Shown here: piece after piece, positions 53,405 to 61,178 of the stretch | Position numbering within the stretch: position 1 is the stretch's first letter | How the letters are laid out: each line of letters begins with the position of its first letter | Assembly (NCBI GenBank): GCA_030648295.1 | Contig: JAUSID010000132.1 | Span: 38,922-102,921, forward strand | Source: Opitutaceae bacterium | Lineage (GTDB): Bacteria > Verrucomicrobiota > Verrucomicrobiia > Opitutales > Opitutaceae | Reading direction: 5' to 3' | DNA length: 64,000 nucleotides | Translations under genes and position numbers: made by a program | The notes under the pieces: generated by a model | Told to the model about the DNA's origin: nothing | Database searches by the model: none | What the model saw: only the letters and a program-made list of their open reading frames with translations

Positions 53405-53548
53405 AAGACCAGAGACTAAAGACCAGAGACTAGAGACCTCACGAAGAATGAAGAATCACACCGCATCTCACGTTCGCATCTATCGCCGTCCGGGGCCCGG
53501 TCGGCTGTCTCCAGTCTCTGGTCTCTGGTCCCTGGTCTCTGGTCCCTC
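53405..53548. repeat. Inverted heptamer arrays between pstB1 and phoU1
   Basis: Left: five units AGACCAG, AGACTAA, AGACCAG, AGACTAG, AGACCTC (53405-53439). Right: CCAGTCT, CTGGTCT, CTGGTCC, CTGGTCT, CTGGTCC (53510-53545), the complement. About 70 bases lie between. The mRNA could form a hairpin here, which might set the ratio of Pst to PhoU. Confidence 0.8.
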
Positions 53549-53551
53549 CCA

Positions 53552-54211
53552 ATGACCCACTACAATCAAGAGTTAGCGCGCTTGAAAGAGAGTCTGCTTG
53601 CCATGGCCAGCCATGCCGAGTCGGCGGTCACCCGCGCCATGCGGGCGCTCATCGAACGCGATGAAGCGATTGCCCGCCAGGTTCAGGAGGACGACAACGT
53701 GCTCGATCAGTTTGAAATCCAGATTGACGATACCGCGATCCACCTCCTCACCAAAGCGCCGCTCGCGACCGACCTGAGGCTCATCACCGTCGCGATGAAA
53801 ATCTCCCAGAACCTCGAACGCGTGGGCGACGAGGCCGTCACCATTTCGCGGCGGGTGATCGACTTGAACAGCGAGCCGCAGCTCAAGCCCTACGTCGATC
53901 TGCCGCGGATGGCGACGATGTCGCTCGAGATGCTGCGCGACGCGATTACCGCCTTCATCGACCGCGAGCCGGACCGTGCACGCGCCGTCGTGCCGCGCGA
54001 CGCCGATGTCGATGACCTGAACCGGCAGCTTCATCGTGAGTTGTCGAGTTACATGGTCGAGCGGCCGACCAACATCTCGCGCTGCCTGCACCTGATGGTG
54101 ATTTCGAAGGCCCTCGAACGAATCGCCGATCACGCCACCAACATCGCCGAGGAGGTCGTCTACCTCTACGAGGCGAAAGACATTCGCCACTCGGATCAAA
54201 AGCCGCCATGA
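53552..54211 (+). CDS. phoU1: Phosphate signalling protein PhoU (copy 1)
   Basis: 219 residues, two three-helix PhoU repeats with the metal-binding motifs (ISQNLERVGDEAVTISRR and ISKALERIADHATNIAEEV). Links the Pst transporter to PhoR and represses the Pho regulon when phosphate is ample. Stop overlaps phoB (ATGA at 54208). Canonical in length and sequence, in contrast to the fusion at 56412. Confidence 0.95.
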   Translation: MTHYNQELARLKESLLAMASHAESAVTRAMRALIERDEAIARQVQEDDNVLDQFEIQIDDTAIHLLTKAPLATDLRLITVAMKISQNLERVGDEAVTISRRVIDLNSEPQLKPYVDLPRMATMSLEMLRDAITAFIDREPDRARAVVPRDADVDDLNRQLHRELSSYMVERPTNISRCLHLMVISKALERIADHATNIAEEVVYLYEAKDIRHSDQKPP

Positions 54212-54894
54212 AATCGAAGATTCTGGTTGTGGACGACGAGCCGGATGCGCTCGAGGTCCTCACATTCAAGCTGAAGGAAGCGGGTTATGCGGTTCTTCAG
54301 GCGAAGGACGGCGCGCAGGCGCTGGCGAGGGCCCGCGATGAGCGGCCCGCGCTCATCGTGCTCGATTTGATGTTACCGGAAGTCGACGGCCTCGAGGTGT
54401 GCAAAATTCTGCGCCGCGATCCGCGGACCGCGGCGATTCCCGTCGTGATGCTGACCGCGCGCGCCGCCGAAATGGATCGCGTGCTTGGATTGGAGCTCGG
54501 GGCCGATGACTACGTGACGAAGCCGTTCAGCCCGCGCGAACTCGTGCTCCGGATCAAGAAACTGCTCGCCCGGGCAATGGCGGCCGACGGCCCGATGATG
54601 AAATTCGACTTCGGCGCGCTGCACATGGACGTGGGGCGGCACGAGGTAAGGGTCGCTGGGGCCATGATTGCGTTGACCGCCACCGAGTTCAAACTGCTTG
54701 AAATCCTCGCGCAGCGCCGCGGCCGGGTGCAGACGCGCGAACGCCTGCTGCAGGACGTCTGGGGCTATGCCAGCGCGATCGACAGCCGGACGGTTGACAC
54801 GCACATGCGCCGGTTGCGGGAGAAAATCGGCACGGCCGCGGATTATTTGGAAACGATCCGCGGCGTAGGTTATCGTTTCAAGTCGGACGAATGA
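54208..54894 (+). CDS. phoB: Phosphate regulon response regulator PhoB
   Basis: 228-residue OmpR-family regulator. Receiver: VVDDEPDALEVL, D53 in VLDLMLPEVDG, switch region VVMLTARAAE and Lys in DDYVTKPFSP. C-terminal winged helix: LTATEFKLLEILAQRRG, RTVDTHMRRLREKIG and TIRGVGYRFK. Would bind 11-bp direct repeats such as those seen before the porin, TonB receptor and lipid-remodelling genes. Overlaps phoU1; a repeat C hairpin of about 60 bases sits before phoR. Confidence 0.94.
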   Translation: MKSKILVVDDEPDALEVLTFKLKEAGYAVLQAKDGAQALARARDERPALIVLDLMLPEVDGLEVCKILRRDPRTAAIPVVMLTARAAEMDRVLGLELGADDYVTKPFSPRELVLRIKKLLARAMAADGPMMKFDFGALHMDVGRHEVRVAGAMIALTATEFKLLEILAQRRGRVQTRERLLQDVWGYASAIDSRTVDTHMRRLREKIGTAADYLETIRGVGYRFKSDE

Positions 54895-54898
54895 AAAT

Positions 54899-54959
54899 GG
54901 GAGCGCGGGCGTCCCGCCCGCTAATTGACCGTGAATGCGGGCGAGACGCCCGCGCTCCC
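54899..54959. repeat. Repeat C inverted pair between phoB and phoR
   Basis: GGGAGCGCGGGCGTCCCGCC and complement GGGCGAGACGCCCGCGCTCC, arms of about 23 nt with one mismatch, 15-nt loop. In the phoB-phoR mRNA this would be a very stable hairpin, ending eight bases before the phoR start codon. Confidence 0.85.
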
Positions 54960-54967
54960 ACGAAAAC

Positions 54968-56182
54968 ATGACCGGACTCGAAATCTTCCTCCTCGTCCTG
55001 CTGGTGGCGATGTCGGCGGTGGCGTGGTTCTATCGCTCGTCGTGGTTGAACGAGCGCAGCCGTCAGGCGCGGGAACTTTCGGAACAGCGCGTGCAACGCG
55101 AAACCGAGCTCCGCACGCAGACGGAGCGAACCGCCGCGTTGTTCGACCGGATGGTGGAGGGAATCATCGTCGTCGGTGCCAACGGCAGGATCCGCCTTGC
55201 GAACAAGGCGGCCGGTGCGCTCTTTGAATTCCAGGCTCCGGCGCACGAGCGCACGGTGCTCGAGACCACACGGCATCACGAAGTCGCCGCGCTGGTCGCG
55301 CGGCTGGACGCCGAGCCGGAGGTCCTGAACCACGAATTGCGGATCGTGGGTGTCGCCGCCACGCGTTTTCTCCAAGTCAACGCGGTCGCGTTGCGTGACA
55401 GCGATGGCGGACGCGACGGCGCCATCCTGGTGTTTCACGATTTGACGCGACTGCGGCAGCTGGAGGCCGTCCGGCAGGAGTTCGTGGCGAACGTGAGCCA
55501 TGAATTGCGGACGCCGCTCTCGCTGATCAAGAGCGCGGCGGAAACGTTGCTCGACGGCGGCAAGAACGATCCAACGGTAACATCGCGGTTTTTGGATATC
55601 ATCGACAAGCATGCGAACCGGTTGACGCTGCTCATCGATGACCTGTTGCTGCTGGCACGGCTCGATTCGGAGCGGGTGCAACTGAACCTGGAGCCCGTAT
55701 CGTTGCGCGTGGCGGCCCAGGAAGCCCTTGACGACGCCGCGATTCTGGCCCGAGCGCGCGGAGTCACGTTGGAAAACCAGGTCGAGAAAGACGTGATCGT
55801 GGCCGCCGATCCCGACCGGCTGCGCCAGGTGCTCGCCAACCTGATCGATAATGCGATCAAATATGGTCGCGCCAGTGGCCGGGTCACGCTCACCGGGCGC
55901 AGCATGAGCGGAGCCCGCGTGGAGATTACGGTGCGCGACGATGGGCCGGGCATTCCCGCCGAGGCCAAGGCGCGAGTTTTCGAGCGATTTTACCGCGTCG
56001 ACAAGGCGCGTTCGCGCGAGCAGGGCGGCACGGGATTGGGGCTGGCGATCGTGAAAAACGTCGTGCAGGCGCATGGCGGTGACGTGCGGGTCGAGAGCAC
56101 GCCGGGATCAGGCACGGAGTTCTTTATCACGCTGCCGGCGGCTGCCGTGAAGGGGCGCCTGGCGCCCGCGGAGACCTCCTAA
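54968..56182 (+). CDS. phoR: Phosphate sensor histidine kinase PhoR
   Basis: 404 residues. One N-terminal TM helix (LEIFLLVLLVAMSAVAWFY), a coiled segment, a PAS domain (MVEGIIVVGANGRIRLANKA, about 60-155), HisKA with H178 in NVSHELRTPLSLIKS, and a HATPase with LIDNAIKYG, DDGPGIPAEAKARVF and GTGLGLAIVKNVV. The short extracytoplasmic part fits PhoR, which senses through Pst and PhoU. The ATG at 54968 is preferred to one 33 bases upstream inside the hairpin repeat. Stop overlaps the next small gene (TAATG). Confidence 0.93.
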   Translation: MTGLEIFLLVLLVAMSAVAWFYRSSWLNERSRQARELSEQRVQRETELRTQTERTAALFDRMVEGIIVVGANGRIRLANKAAGALFEFQAPAHERTVLETTRHHEVAALVARLDAEPEVLNHELRIVGVAATRFLQVNAVALRDSDGGRDGAILVFHDLTRLRQLEAVRQEFVANVSHELRTPLSLIKSAAETLLDGGKNDPTVTSRFLDIIDKHANRLTLLIDDLLLLARLDSERVQLNLEPVSLRVAAQEALDDAAILARARGVTLENQVEKDVIVAADPDRLRQVLANLIDNAIKYGRASGRVTLTGRSMSGARVEITVRDDGPGIPAEAKARVFERFYRVDKARSREQGGTGLGLAIVKNVVQAHGGDVRVESTPGSGTEFFITLPAAAVKGRLAPAETS

Positions 56183-56388
56183 TGCACGAGCGGTCACCGG
56201 AGTCGAAGAAGGTGGGCCAGGCCTGGATCCGGTTGACGCTGGGTGCGGTTCAGATGGCAGGGGCAGCCGCCGCGTTGTTCCTGCTGGTGCAAACGGGCGT
56301 GAACCGGTTCAGCGTTGGCGCGGTCGCTCTGACCGGCGGTATCACGGCCCTCAGTTGGGTTTTGTTTCGCATGCATCCGGACCACTGA
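56182..56388 (+). CDS. Small two-TM membrane protein
   Basis: 68 residues with two hydrophobic helices (LGAVQMAGAAAALFLLVQTG and SVGAVALTGGITALSWVLF). The ATG overlaps the phoR stop (TAATG), and the phoU fusion begins 23 bases after its stop, so it is within the Pho operon. No family recognised. A role in Pst or PhoR function is possible only by position. Confidence 0.65.
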   Translation: MHERSPESKKVGQAWIRLTLGAVQMAGAAAALFLLVQTGVNRFSVGAVALTGGITALSWVLFRMHPDH

Positions 56389-56411
56389 ATAATGAGCACG
56401 AATCGCAGCCC

Positions 56412-57566
56412 ATGACGCCACAGCCGGAGAAATTGGATTGTCAGCCCGTGGAGGAACGAGGACGTGTATTGGACATGGCTACCCACCTGGAGGTTTCGCT
56501 GCAGCGCGACATCGAACGAATCCGAAACCAAGTGACCGAAATGGGCGCGCTGGCCGAGGAGGCGTTGCAGGACTGCGTCAAGGCGATGACCACCAGCGAC
56601 CGGCAGCTCGCGTACGCGGTCATCCTGCGGGATCAATACATCGACGAAAAGGAGAAGGAAATCGACCGGCTGTGCCTCGAGTTTCTGGTGCGCCAGCAGC
56701 CGGTCGGCGGGCCGCTGCGTTTCGCCTATAGCACGATCCGGATCAATCTCGAACTCGAGCGCGTCGGTGACTACGCCGAGAGCATCGCCCGGCAGTTGCT
56801 CAAGCTGAGCAAGAATCCGGTCGAATACCCGAAGGATCAGTTCACCGATCTGGCGAATCATTCGCTGCAGATGCTGCACGACGCGACCGAGGCATTCGTG
56901 AAACAAGACGCCGAACTCGCACGGAAAACGATTGAGGTCGAGGACGCGGTTGATCTGCGCCGCAACAAGCTGATCAAGGACCTCGCCAACCTCTACCGCG
57001 AAAACAAGCTGCCGTTCGAAGCGCTCGATCCGCTCAACTTGATTACGCGACGTTTCGAGCGCGTGGCCGATCAGGCGCGGAACATGTGCATGGACACGCT
57101 CTACATGTGCACGGGCGAATACTCGAAACACCGCGGCGCCGATGCATTTCGCGTCCTGTTCGTGGATGAGCACGATTCGAGTCGGACGAAAATTGCCGAC
57201 GCCATCGCGGCGTCTCTTAACCTGCCAAAGTTCGTGTTTACCAGCGCGGGACTCGATCCGCAGCCGACGGCTGCGGAGACGATCGCGTTTCTCAAGGGAA
57301 AAGGCCATGATACCTCCCATCTGGTGCCGCGAGCGTTGCACCAATTACCGGGGCTCGAGCACTATCACCTGATCGTTGCGCTCTCCCCTGCGGTCAAAAA
57401 AGCGTTTCCCCGCCGCCCGCGGAACGGAGTTTACCTCGAATGGACGATAAAGGACCCGCTGGAAGTCACGGGTGATCCGATGCAGGTCAAGACGGCGCAC
57501 GAGGAGTGCTACGCCACGTTGAAACAGCATATCGACGAAATCATGCAAGCCATCGTCAAGACCTGA
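56412..57566 (+). CDS. phoU2: PhoU fused to an inactive LMW-phosphatase/ArsC-like domain
   Basis: 384 residues. Residues about 20-240 form PhoU with both motifs (INLELERVGDYAESIARQL and ITRRFERVADQARNMCMDT). Residues about 246-384 match the low-molecular-weight phosphatase/arsenate-reductase fold: FRVLFVDEHDSSRTKIADAI, FTSAGLDPQPTAAET, YHLIVALSP, EWTIKDPLEVTG. The CX5R loop reads D252-E-H-D-S-S-R258, so the catalytic Cys is Asp, and the second ArsC Cys is also lost (VALSP). The loop Arg and the late Asp-Pro (D348) remain. Probably a binding or regulatory module. First gene before pstS2, so it may serve system 2. Confidence 0.88.
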   Translation: MTPQPEKLDCQPVEERGRVLDMATHLEVSLQRDIERIRNQVTEMGALAEEALQDCVKAMTTSDRQLAYAVILRDQYIDEKEKEIDRLCLEFLVRQQPVGGPLRFAYSTIRINLELERVGDYAESIARQLLKLSKNPVEYPKDQFTDLANHSLQMLHDATEAFVKQDAELARKTIEVEDAVDLRRNKLIKDLANLYRENKLPFEALDPLNLITRRFERVADQARNMCMDTLYMCTGEYSKHRGADAFRVLFVDEHDSSRTKIADAIAASLNLPKFVFTSAGLDPQPTAAETIAFLKGKGHDTSHLVPRALHQLPGLEHYHLIVALSPAVKKAFPRRPRNGVYLEWTIKDPLEVTGDPMQVKTAHEECYATLKQHIDEIMQAIVKT

Positions 57567-57591
57567 TGCGTTCGCACGAATCTTCCCCCAT

Positions 57592-58515
57592 ATGAAATCG
57601 CACTTAATTTGGAAACTCCTGATTGGCCTTGGGCTGATCGCGCCCGCCATGCTTGTTACCAGTTGCAAACCCAGGGGCGACGCCGGCCCGAAAGGCGCGT
57701 CGGGTGGCGGCATGACCATCCAGAACAAGGGTTCCGATACGATGGTGAACGTCGCGCAGGTATGGGCTGAGGAATACAAGCGCGTCAATCCGCAGGTCGA
57801 CGTCGAAGTTTCGGGTGGAGGCTCTGGCGTGGGTATTGCGGCACTGATCAAGGGCACAATTGCCATTGCCAACGCCAGCCGGGAGATGAAGCCGGAGGAA
57901 ATCGAGCAGGCGAAAAAGAACACCGGCAAGGAGCCGAAGGAAATCATCGTCGGCTACGACGCGCTGGCGGTCTATGTCCATCGCGACAACCCGATCAACG
58001 AGATAACGAACGAGCAGCTCGCCGCAATTTTCGCCGAGGGCGGCAAAGTGACGAAGTGGTCGGAGATGGGATTGAGAATTCCGGGTGGCGGCGATGACAT
58101 CGTGCGCGTGAGCCGGCAGTCGAGTTCCGGCACGTATGAATTTTTCCGCGAGCACATTCTCAACAAGAAGGACTTCAAGCTCGGCTCGCGCGACATGAAC
58201 GGGTCGAAGGAAGTCGTCGAGCTCGTCGCATCAACCCCGACGGCGATCGGCTACAGCGGCATGGGCTACAACATGCCGGGCAAAGTGAAGATGCTGAAAG
58301 TCGCGCCGAAGGCCGGCCAGCCGGCGGTCGAACCCACGGTCGCCAACACGCTCAACAAGAACTATCCGATCGCCCGCTCGCTCCAGATTTACACGCTCGG
58401 CGAACCACAGGGAGAATTGAAGAAATACGTCGACTGGATCCTCGGCGACGCCGGCCAGCACGTCGTCGAGAAGAGCGGCTACGTGCCACTGCCGCCGGAG
58501 AAACGCCGGAAATGA
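57592..58515 (+). CDS. pstS2: Phosphate-binding lipoprotein PstS (system 2)
   Basis: 307 residues. Lipoprotein signal (LIGLGLIAPAMLVTSC) anchors it, unlike PstS1. PstS fold: MTIQNKGSDTMVNVAQVWAE, VDVEVSGGGSGVGIAALIKG, IAIANASREM, YDALAVYVHRDNPINEIT, VSRQSSSGTYEFFREHIL and IGYSGMGYN. Starts 25 bases after the PhoU fusion and 46 before pstC2. It likely supplies a second importer with different affinity or expression. Confidence 0.94.
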   Translation: MKSHLIWKLLIGLGLIAPAMLVTSCKPRGDAGPKGASGGGMTIQNKGSDTMVNVAQVWAEEYKRVNPQVDVEVSGGGSGVGIAALIKGTIAIANASREMKPEEIEQAKKNTGKEPKEIIVGYDALAVYVHRDNPINEITNEQLAAIFAEGGKVTKWSEMGLRIPGGGDDIVRVSRQSSSGTYEFFREHILNKKDFKLGSRDMNGSKEVVELVASTPTAIGYSGMGYNMPGKVKMLKVAPKAGQPAVEPTVANTLNKNYPIARSLQIYTLGEPQGELKKYVDWILGDAGQHVVEKSGYVPLPPEKRRK

Positions 58516-58561
58516 CACGCCGAACGATCGGGCGGATTGGCAAGGAGCGCATCACGCGTCG

Positions 58562-59509
58562 ATGAACAATCTGCCACCGGAAACGCCAGCTCCGGCCGGC
58601 TCCGCTGTGCGCGGCGTAAAACGTCCGGCATGGGCGCGCGTCGGCGAACGGATCCTCGAAGGACTGATCTACGTTTGCGGATTCAGCGCGATTGTTTTTG
58701 TCCTCGGCATCTTTGCCTTCGTGCTGAAGGAAGCGCTGCCGATTTTCGCCCGGGAAAGTTTCAGTCTCACCCAGTTCCTGTTCAGCGATCAGTGGTATCC
58801 GACGTCCGAGTTGAACAAGCGCTACGGCGTTTTCGCGATGATTGCCGGCACGGGCGCAGTGACACTGCTCGCAATGGCGATCGCCGTGCCCTTTGGGATC
58901 GGCGCGGCGATTTTCCTTTCGGAATTCTGCGGACCGAAGCTGAGGGAAGCGTTGAAAATCATCATCGAGCTGCTCGCGGCGATTCCGAGCGTGGTGTGGG
59001 GCTTCATCGGGCTTTCCGTGATGAGCCGGCTGATCATGCAATACACCGGGGCGCCGGTCGGCGTGAACGTGCTCAATGGCGGCATCATTCTCGCGCTGAT
59101 GAGTGTGCCGATCATCGTCTCGATTGGTGAGGACGCCCTGAAAGCGGTGCCGGACTCCTACCGCGAGGCCGCGCTGGCGCTCGGCGTGACCAAGTGGCAG
59201 CTCATCCGGCGCGTGTTGTTGCCGGCGGCGAAAAACGGCTTGCTCGCCGCGGTGTTGCTCGGAGTCGGTCGCGGCGTCGGCGAAACCATGGCCGTGTTGA
59301 TGGCGACGGGTCACGCCGTGCACATCCCCCACAGCGTGCTCGACTCCGTGCGGACACTCACGGCAAACATCGCCGCCGAGCTGGGCGAGGCACCGGCCGG
59401 CTCCGATCACTACCGGGTTCTGTTTCTGACCGGCGTGCTTCTGTTCACGCTGACCTTCGGGGTCAATCTCATCGCCGACCTGGTCGTGCGTGGAATCAAA
59501 AAGCGATGA
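58562..59509 (+). CDS. pstC2: Phosphate ABC permease PstC (system 2)
   Basis: 315 residues, normal length. Core: TM1 (LIYVCGFSAIVFVLGIFAFVL), FGIGAAIFLSEFCGPKL, LLAAIPSVVWGFIGLSVMS, VPIIVSIGEDALKAVPDSY, the EAA loop REAALALGVTKWQLIRRVL and GVGETMAVLMATGHAV. It has no large insert, unlike PstC1. Overlaps pstA2 by ATGA. Confidence 0.94.
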   Translation: MNNLPPETPAPAGSAVRGVKRPAWARVGERILEGLIYVCGFSAIVFVLGIFAFVLKEALPIFARESFSLTQFLFSDQWYPTSELNKRYGVFAMIAGTGAVTLLAMAIAVPFGIGAAIFLSEFCGPKLREALKIIIELLAAIPSVVWGFIGLSVMSRLIMQYTGAPVGVNVLNGGIILALMSVPIIVSIGEDALKAVPDSYREAALALGVTKWQLIRRVLLPAAKNGLLAAVLLGVGRGVGETMAVLMATGHAVHIPHSVLDSVRTLTANIAAELGEAPAGSDHYRVLFLTGVLLFTLTFGVNLIADLVVRGIKKR

Positions 59510-60411
59510 CCGACGCGCCGGAAAACAATTTCACGGCGACGCCGCTCATTCGCAAACGGCTCCGCCAGGAGACGATGGCCAAATGGATCTTTTTCGGCAT
59601 GGCCGCCGCGATGGTGGTGCCGTTGCTGCTCATCATCGGCTATCTCGCGGTGCGAGCGGCACCGTCGCTCAGCCTCGAATTTATTCTCGATGTGCCAAGA
59701 CGCGGCATGACTGCGGGCGGCATCTGGCCGGCGCTCGTCGGGACGATCTATCTGGTGTTCCTGTCTCTTGCCGTGTCGGCCCCGATTGGGATTCTCGCCG
59801 CCATCTATCTCAACGAGTATGCCCGCGATAACTGGTTCAATCGGGTGATCAACCTCGCGGTGCTGAACCTCGCCGGAGTGCCGAGCATTGTGCACGCGCT
59901 CTTCGGCCTCGGCGCATTCGTCTATGCCGCCCGCTTTGGCTATTCGATTATTTCCGCCGCACTCACGCTCGCGATCATGACGCTGCCGGTCATCATCGCG
60001 AGCACGCGCGAAGCCCTCGCCAGCGTGCCGCCGAGTTTTCGCGAGGCCTGCTGGAACGTGGGCGCCACCCGGTGGCAGGCCATTCGCGCCGTGGTCCTGC
60101 CGAATGCGATTAGCGGCATTCTCACGGGCGTGATTCTGCAGGTGAGCCGCGCGGCGGGCGAGACGGCGCCGATCATGTTCACCGGCGCGGTATTCTTCAA
60201 AGCCGTCGAGCGCGGCGATCTATTCCCCTATTACCTCGACGAACAGTGCATGGCGTTGTCGATGCACCTCTACACGTTGTCGACGCAGGTGCCGGGGGTG
60301 ATGGAGTCGATTCCCTACGCGACCGCAATCGTGTTGCTCGGCTCGGTGCTGCTGGTGAACGCCATGGCGATTTCACTGCGCGTTTATCTGCGCACGCGCA
60401 AGAAGTGGTGA
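59506..60411 (+). CDS. pstA2: Phosphate ABC permease PstA (system 2)
   Basis: 301 residues. MAKWIFFGMAAAMVVPLLLI is the first TM, followed by [58 protein letters not shown], the EAA loop REACWNVGATRWQAIRAVV and [16 protein letters not shown]. Overlaps pstC2 (ATGA) and shares one base with pstB2 (TGATG). Its cytoplasmic loop must fit a PstB2/PstB3 pair, if those form the heterodimer proposed. Confidence 0.94.
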   Translation: MTDAPENNFTATPLIRKRLRQETMAKWIFFGMAAAMVVPLLLIIGYLAVRAAPSLSLEFILDVPRRGMTAGGIWPALVGTIYLVFLSLAVSAPIGILAAIYLNEYARDNWFNRVINLAVLNLAGVPSIVHALFGLGAFVYAARFGYSIISAALTLAIMTLPVIIASTREALASVPPSFREACWNVGATRWQAIRAVVLPNAISGILTGVILQVSRAAGETAPIMFTGAVFFKAVERGDLFPYYLDEQCMALSMHLYTLSTQVPGVMESIPYATAIVLLGSVLLVNAMAISLRVYLRTRKKW

Positions 60412-61178
60412 TGCCCATGGCGGTCGAAACGCACATCGAAGTCACCGACCTGCGACTGGCCTACGGTCACCGGGAAGTCATCCACGGAATCTCGTTCGAT
60501 GTGCGCCGCGGCGAAATCTTCGGCATCATCGGGCCGGCGCAATCCGCGAAAACCTCCCTGCTGCGCTGCCTCAACCGCACGATCGATTTCACCCCGGATA
60601 CTCATGTGTCCGGCTCCATCAAAATCGATGGCCAGGACGTGCGGAAAACGGGCAGCGTCTACGCGCTCCGCCGCAAGATCGGCATGGTCGCGCCGCTGCC
60701 CGTCGGCCTGCCGCTGACGATTTACGACAACGTCGCCTTCGCGCCGCGCTGCGCCGGGCTCACGCGCCGCAGCGCCCTGGCTCCGATTGTCGAGCGCTGC
60801 CTGCGTCAGGCCGCCCTGTGGGACGAAGTCAAAGACCGGCTCAACAGCCTGGGCACCCGGCTCTCCGGCGGACAGCAACAACGCCTCACGATCGCGCGCG
60901 CGCTGTCGCATCAGCCGGAAGTCCTCTGCCTCGACGAGTTCAGCATCGCGATCGATCCCGTCACCACCATGCGGATCGAAGACGTCTTGAAGGAGCTGCG
61001 GCGTGAAATGACGATCATTCTGGTCACGAACCTGACGCAACAGGCCCGCCGGCTCGCGGATCGCACGATGTTTCTTTGGAATGGGGACATTGTGGAGATC
61101 GGCACCACCGATGTGATATTCGGCGACCGGCCGAAGGATCGCCGGACTTACGACTACGTGCAGGGAATCTTCGGATGA
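60411..61178 (+). CDS. pstB2: PstB-type ATPase with degenerate ATP site but intact signature (PstB2)
   Basis: 255 residues, full length. Walker A reads GPAQSAKT (41-48) with Ala46 in place of the second Gly. The Q-loop Gln is Pro95 (IGMVAPLPVG; normal VGMVFQ). Walker B is CLDEFSIAIDP (D175, E176; Phe for Pro), and the H-loop His is Asn207 (VTNLTQQ). By contrast LSGGQQQR (151 on) is perfect. So its own nucleotide site looks dead, but it can complete a partner's site. Starts one base into the pstA2 stop and overlaps pstB3 (ATGA at 61175), giving tight coupling to the complementary protein. Confidence 0.93.
   Translation: MPMAVETHIEVTDLRLAYGHREVIHGISFDVRRGEIFGIIGPAQSAKTSLLRCLNRTIDFTPDTHVSGSIKIDGQDVRKTGSVYALRRKIGMVAPLPVGLPLTIYDNVAFAPRCAGLTRRSALAPIVERCLRQAALWDEVKDRLNSLGTRLSGGQQQRLTIARALSHQPEVLCLDEFSIAIDPVTTMRIEDVLKELRREMTIILVTNLTQQARRLADRTMFLWNGDIVEIGTTDVIFGDRPKDRRTYDYVQGIFG

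Noticed and set aside
60411..61178. PstB2 as a decaying pseudogene
   Set aside because: Full length, no frameshift, precise overlaps at both ends, perfect LSGGQ, and its losses are exactly compensated by PstB3.
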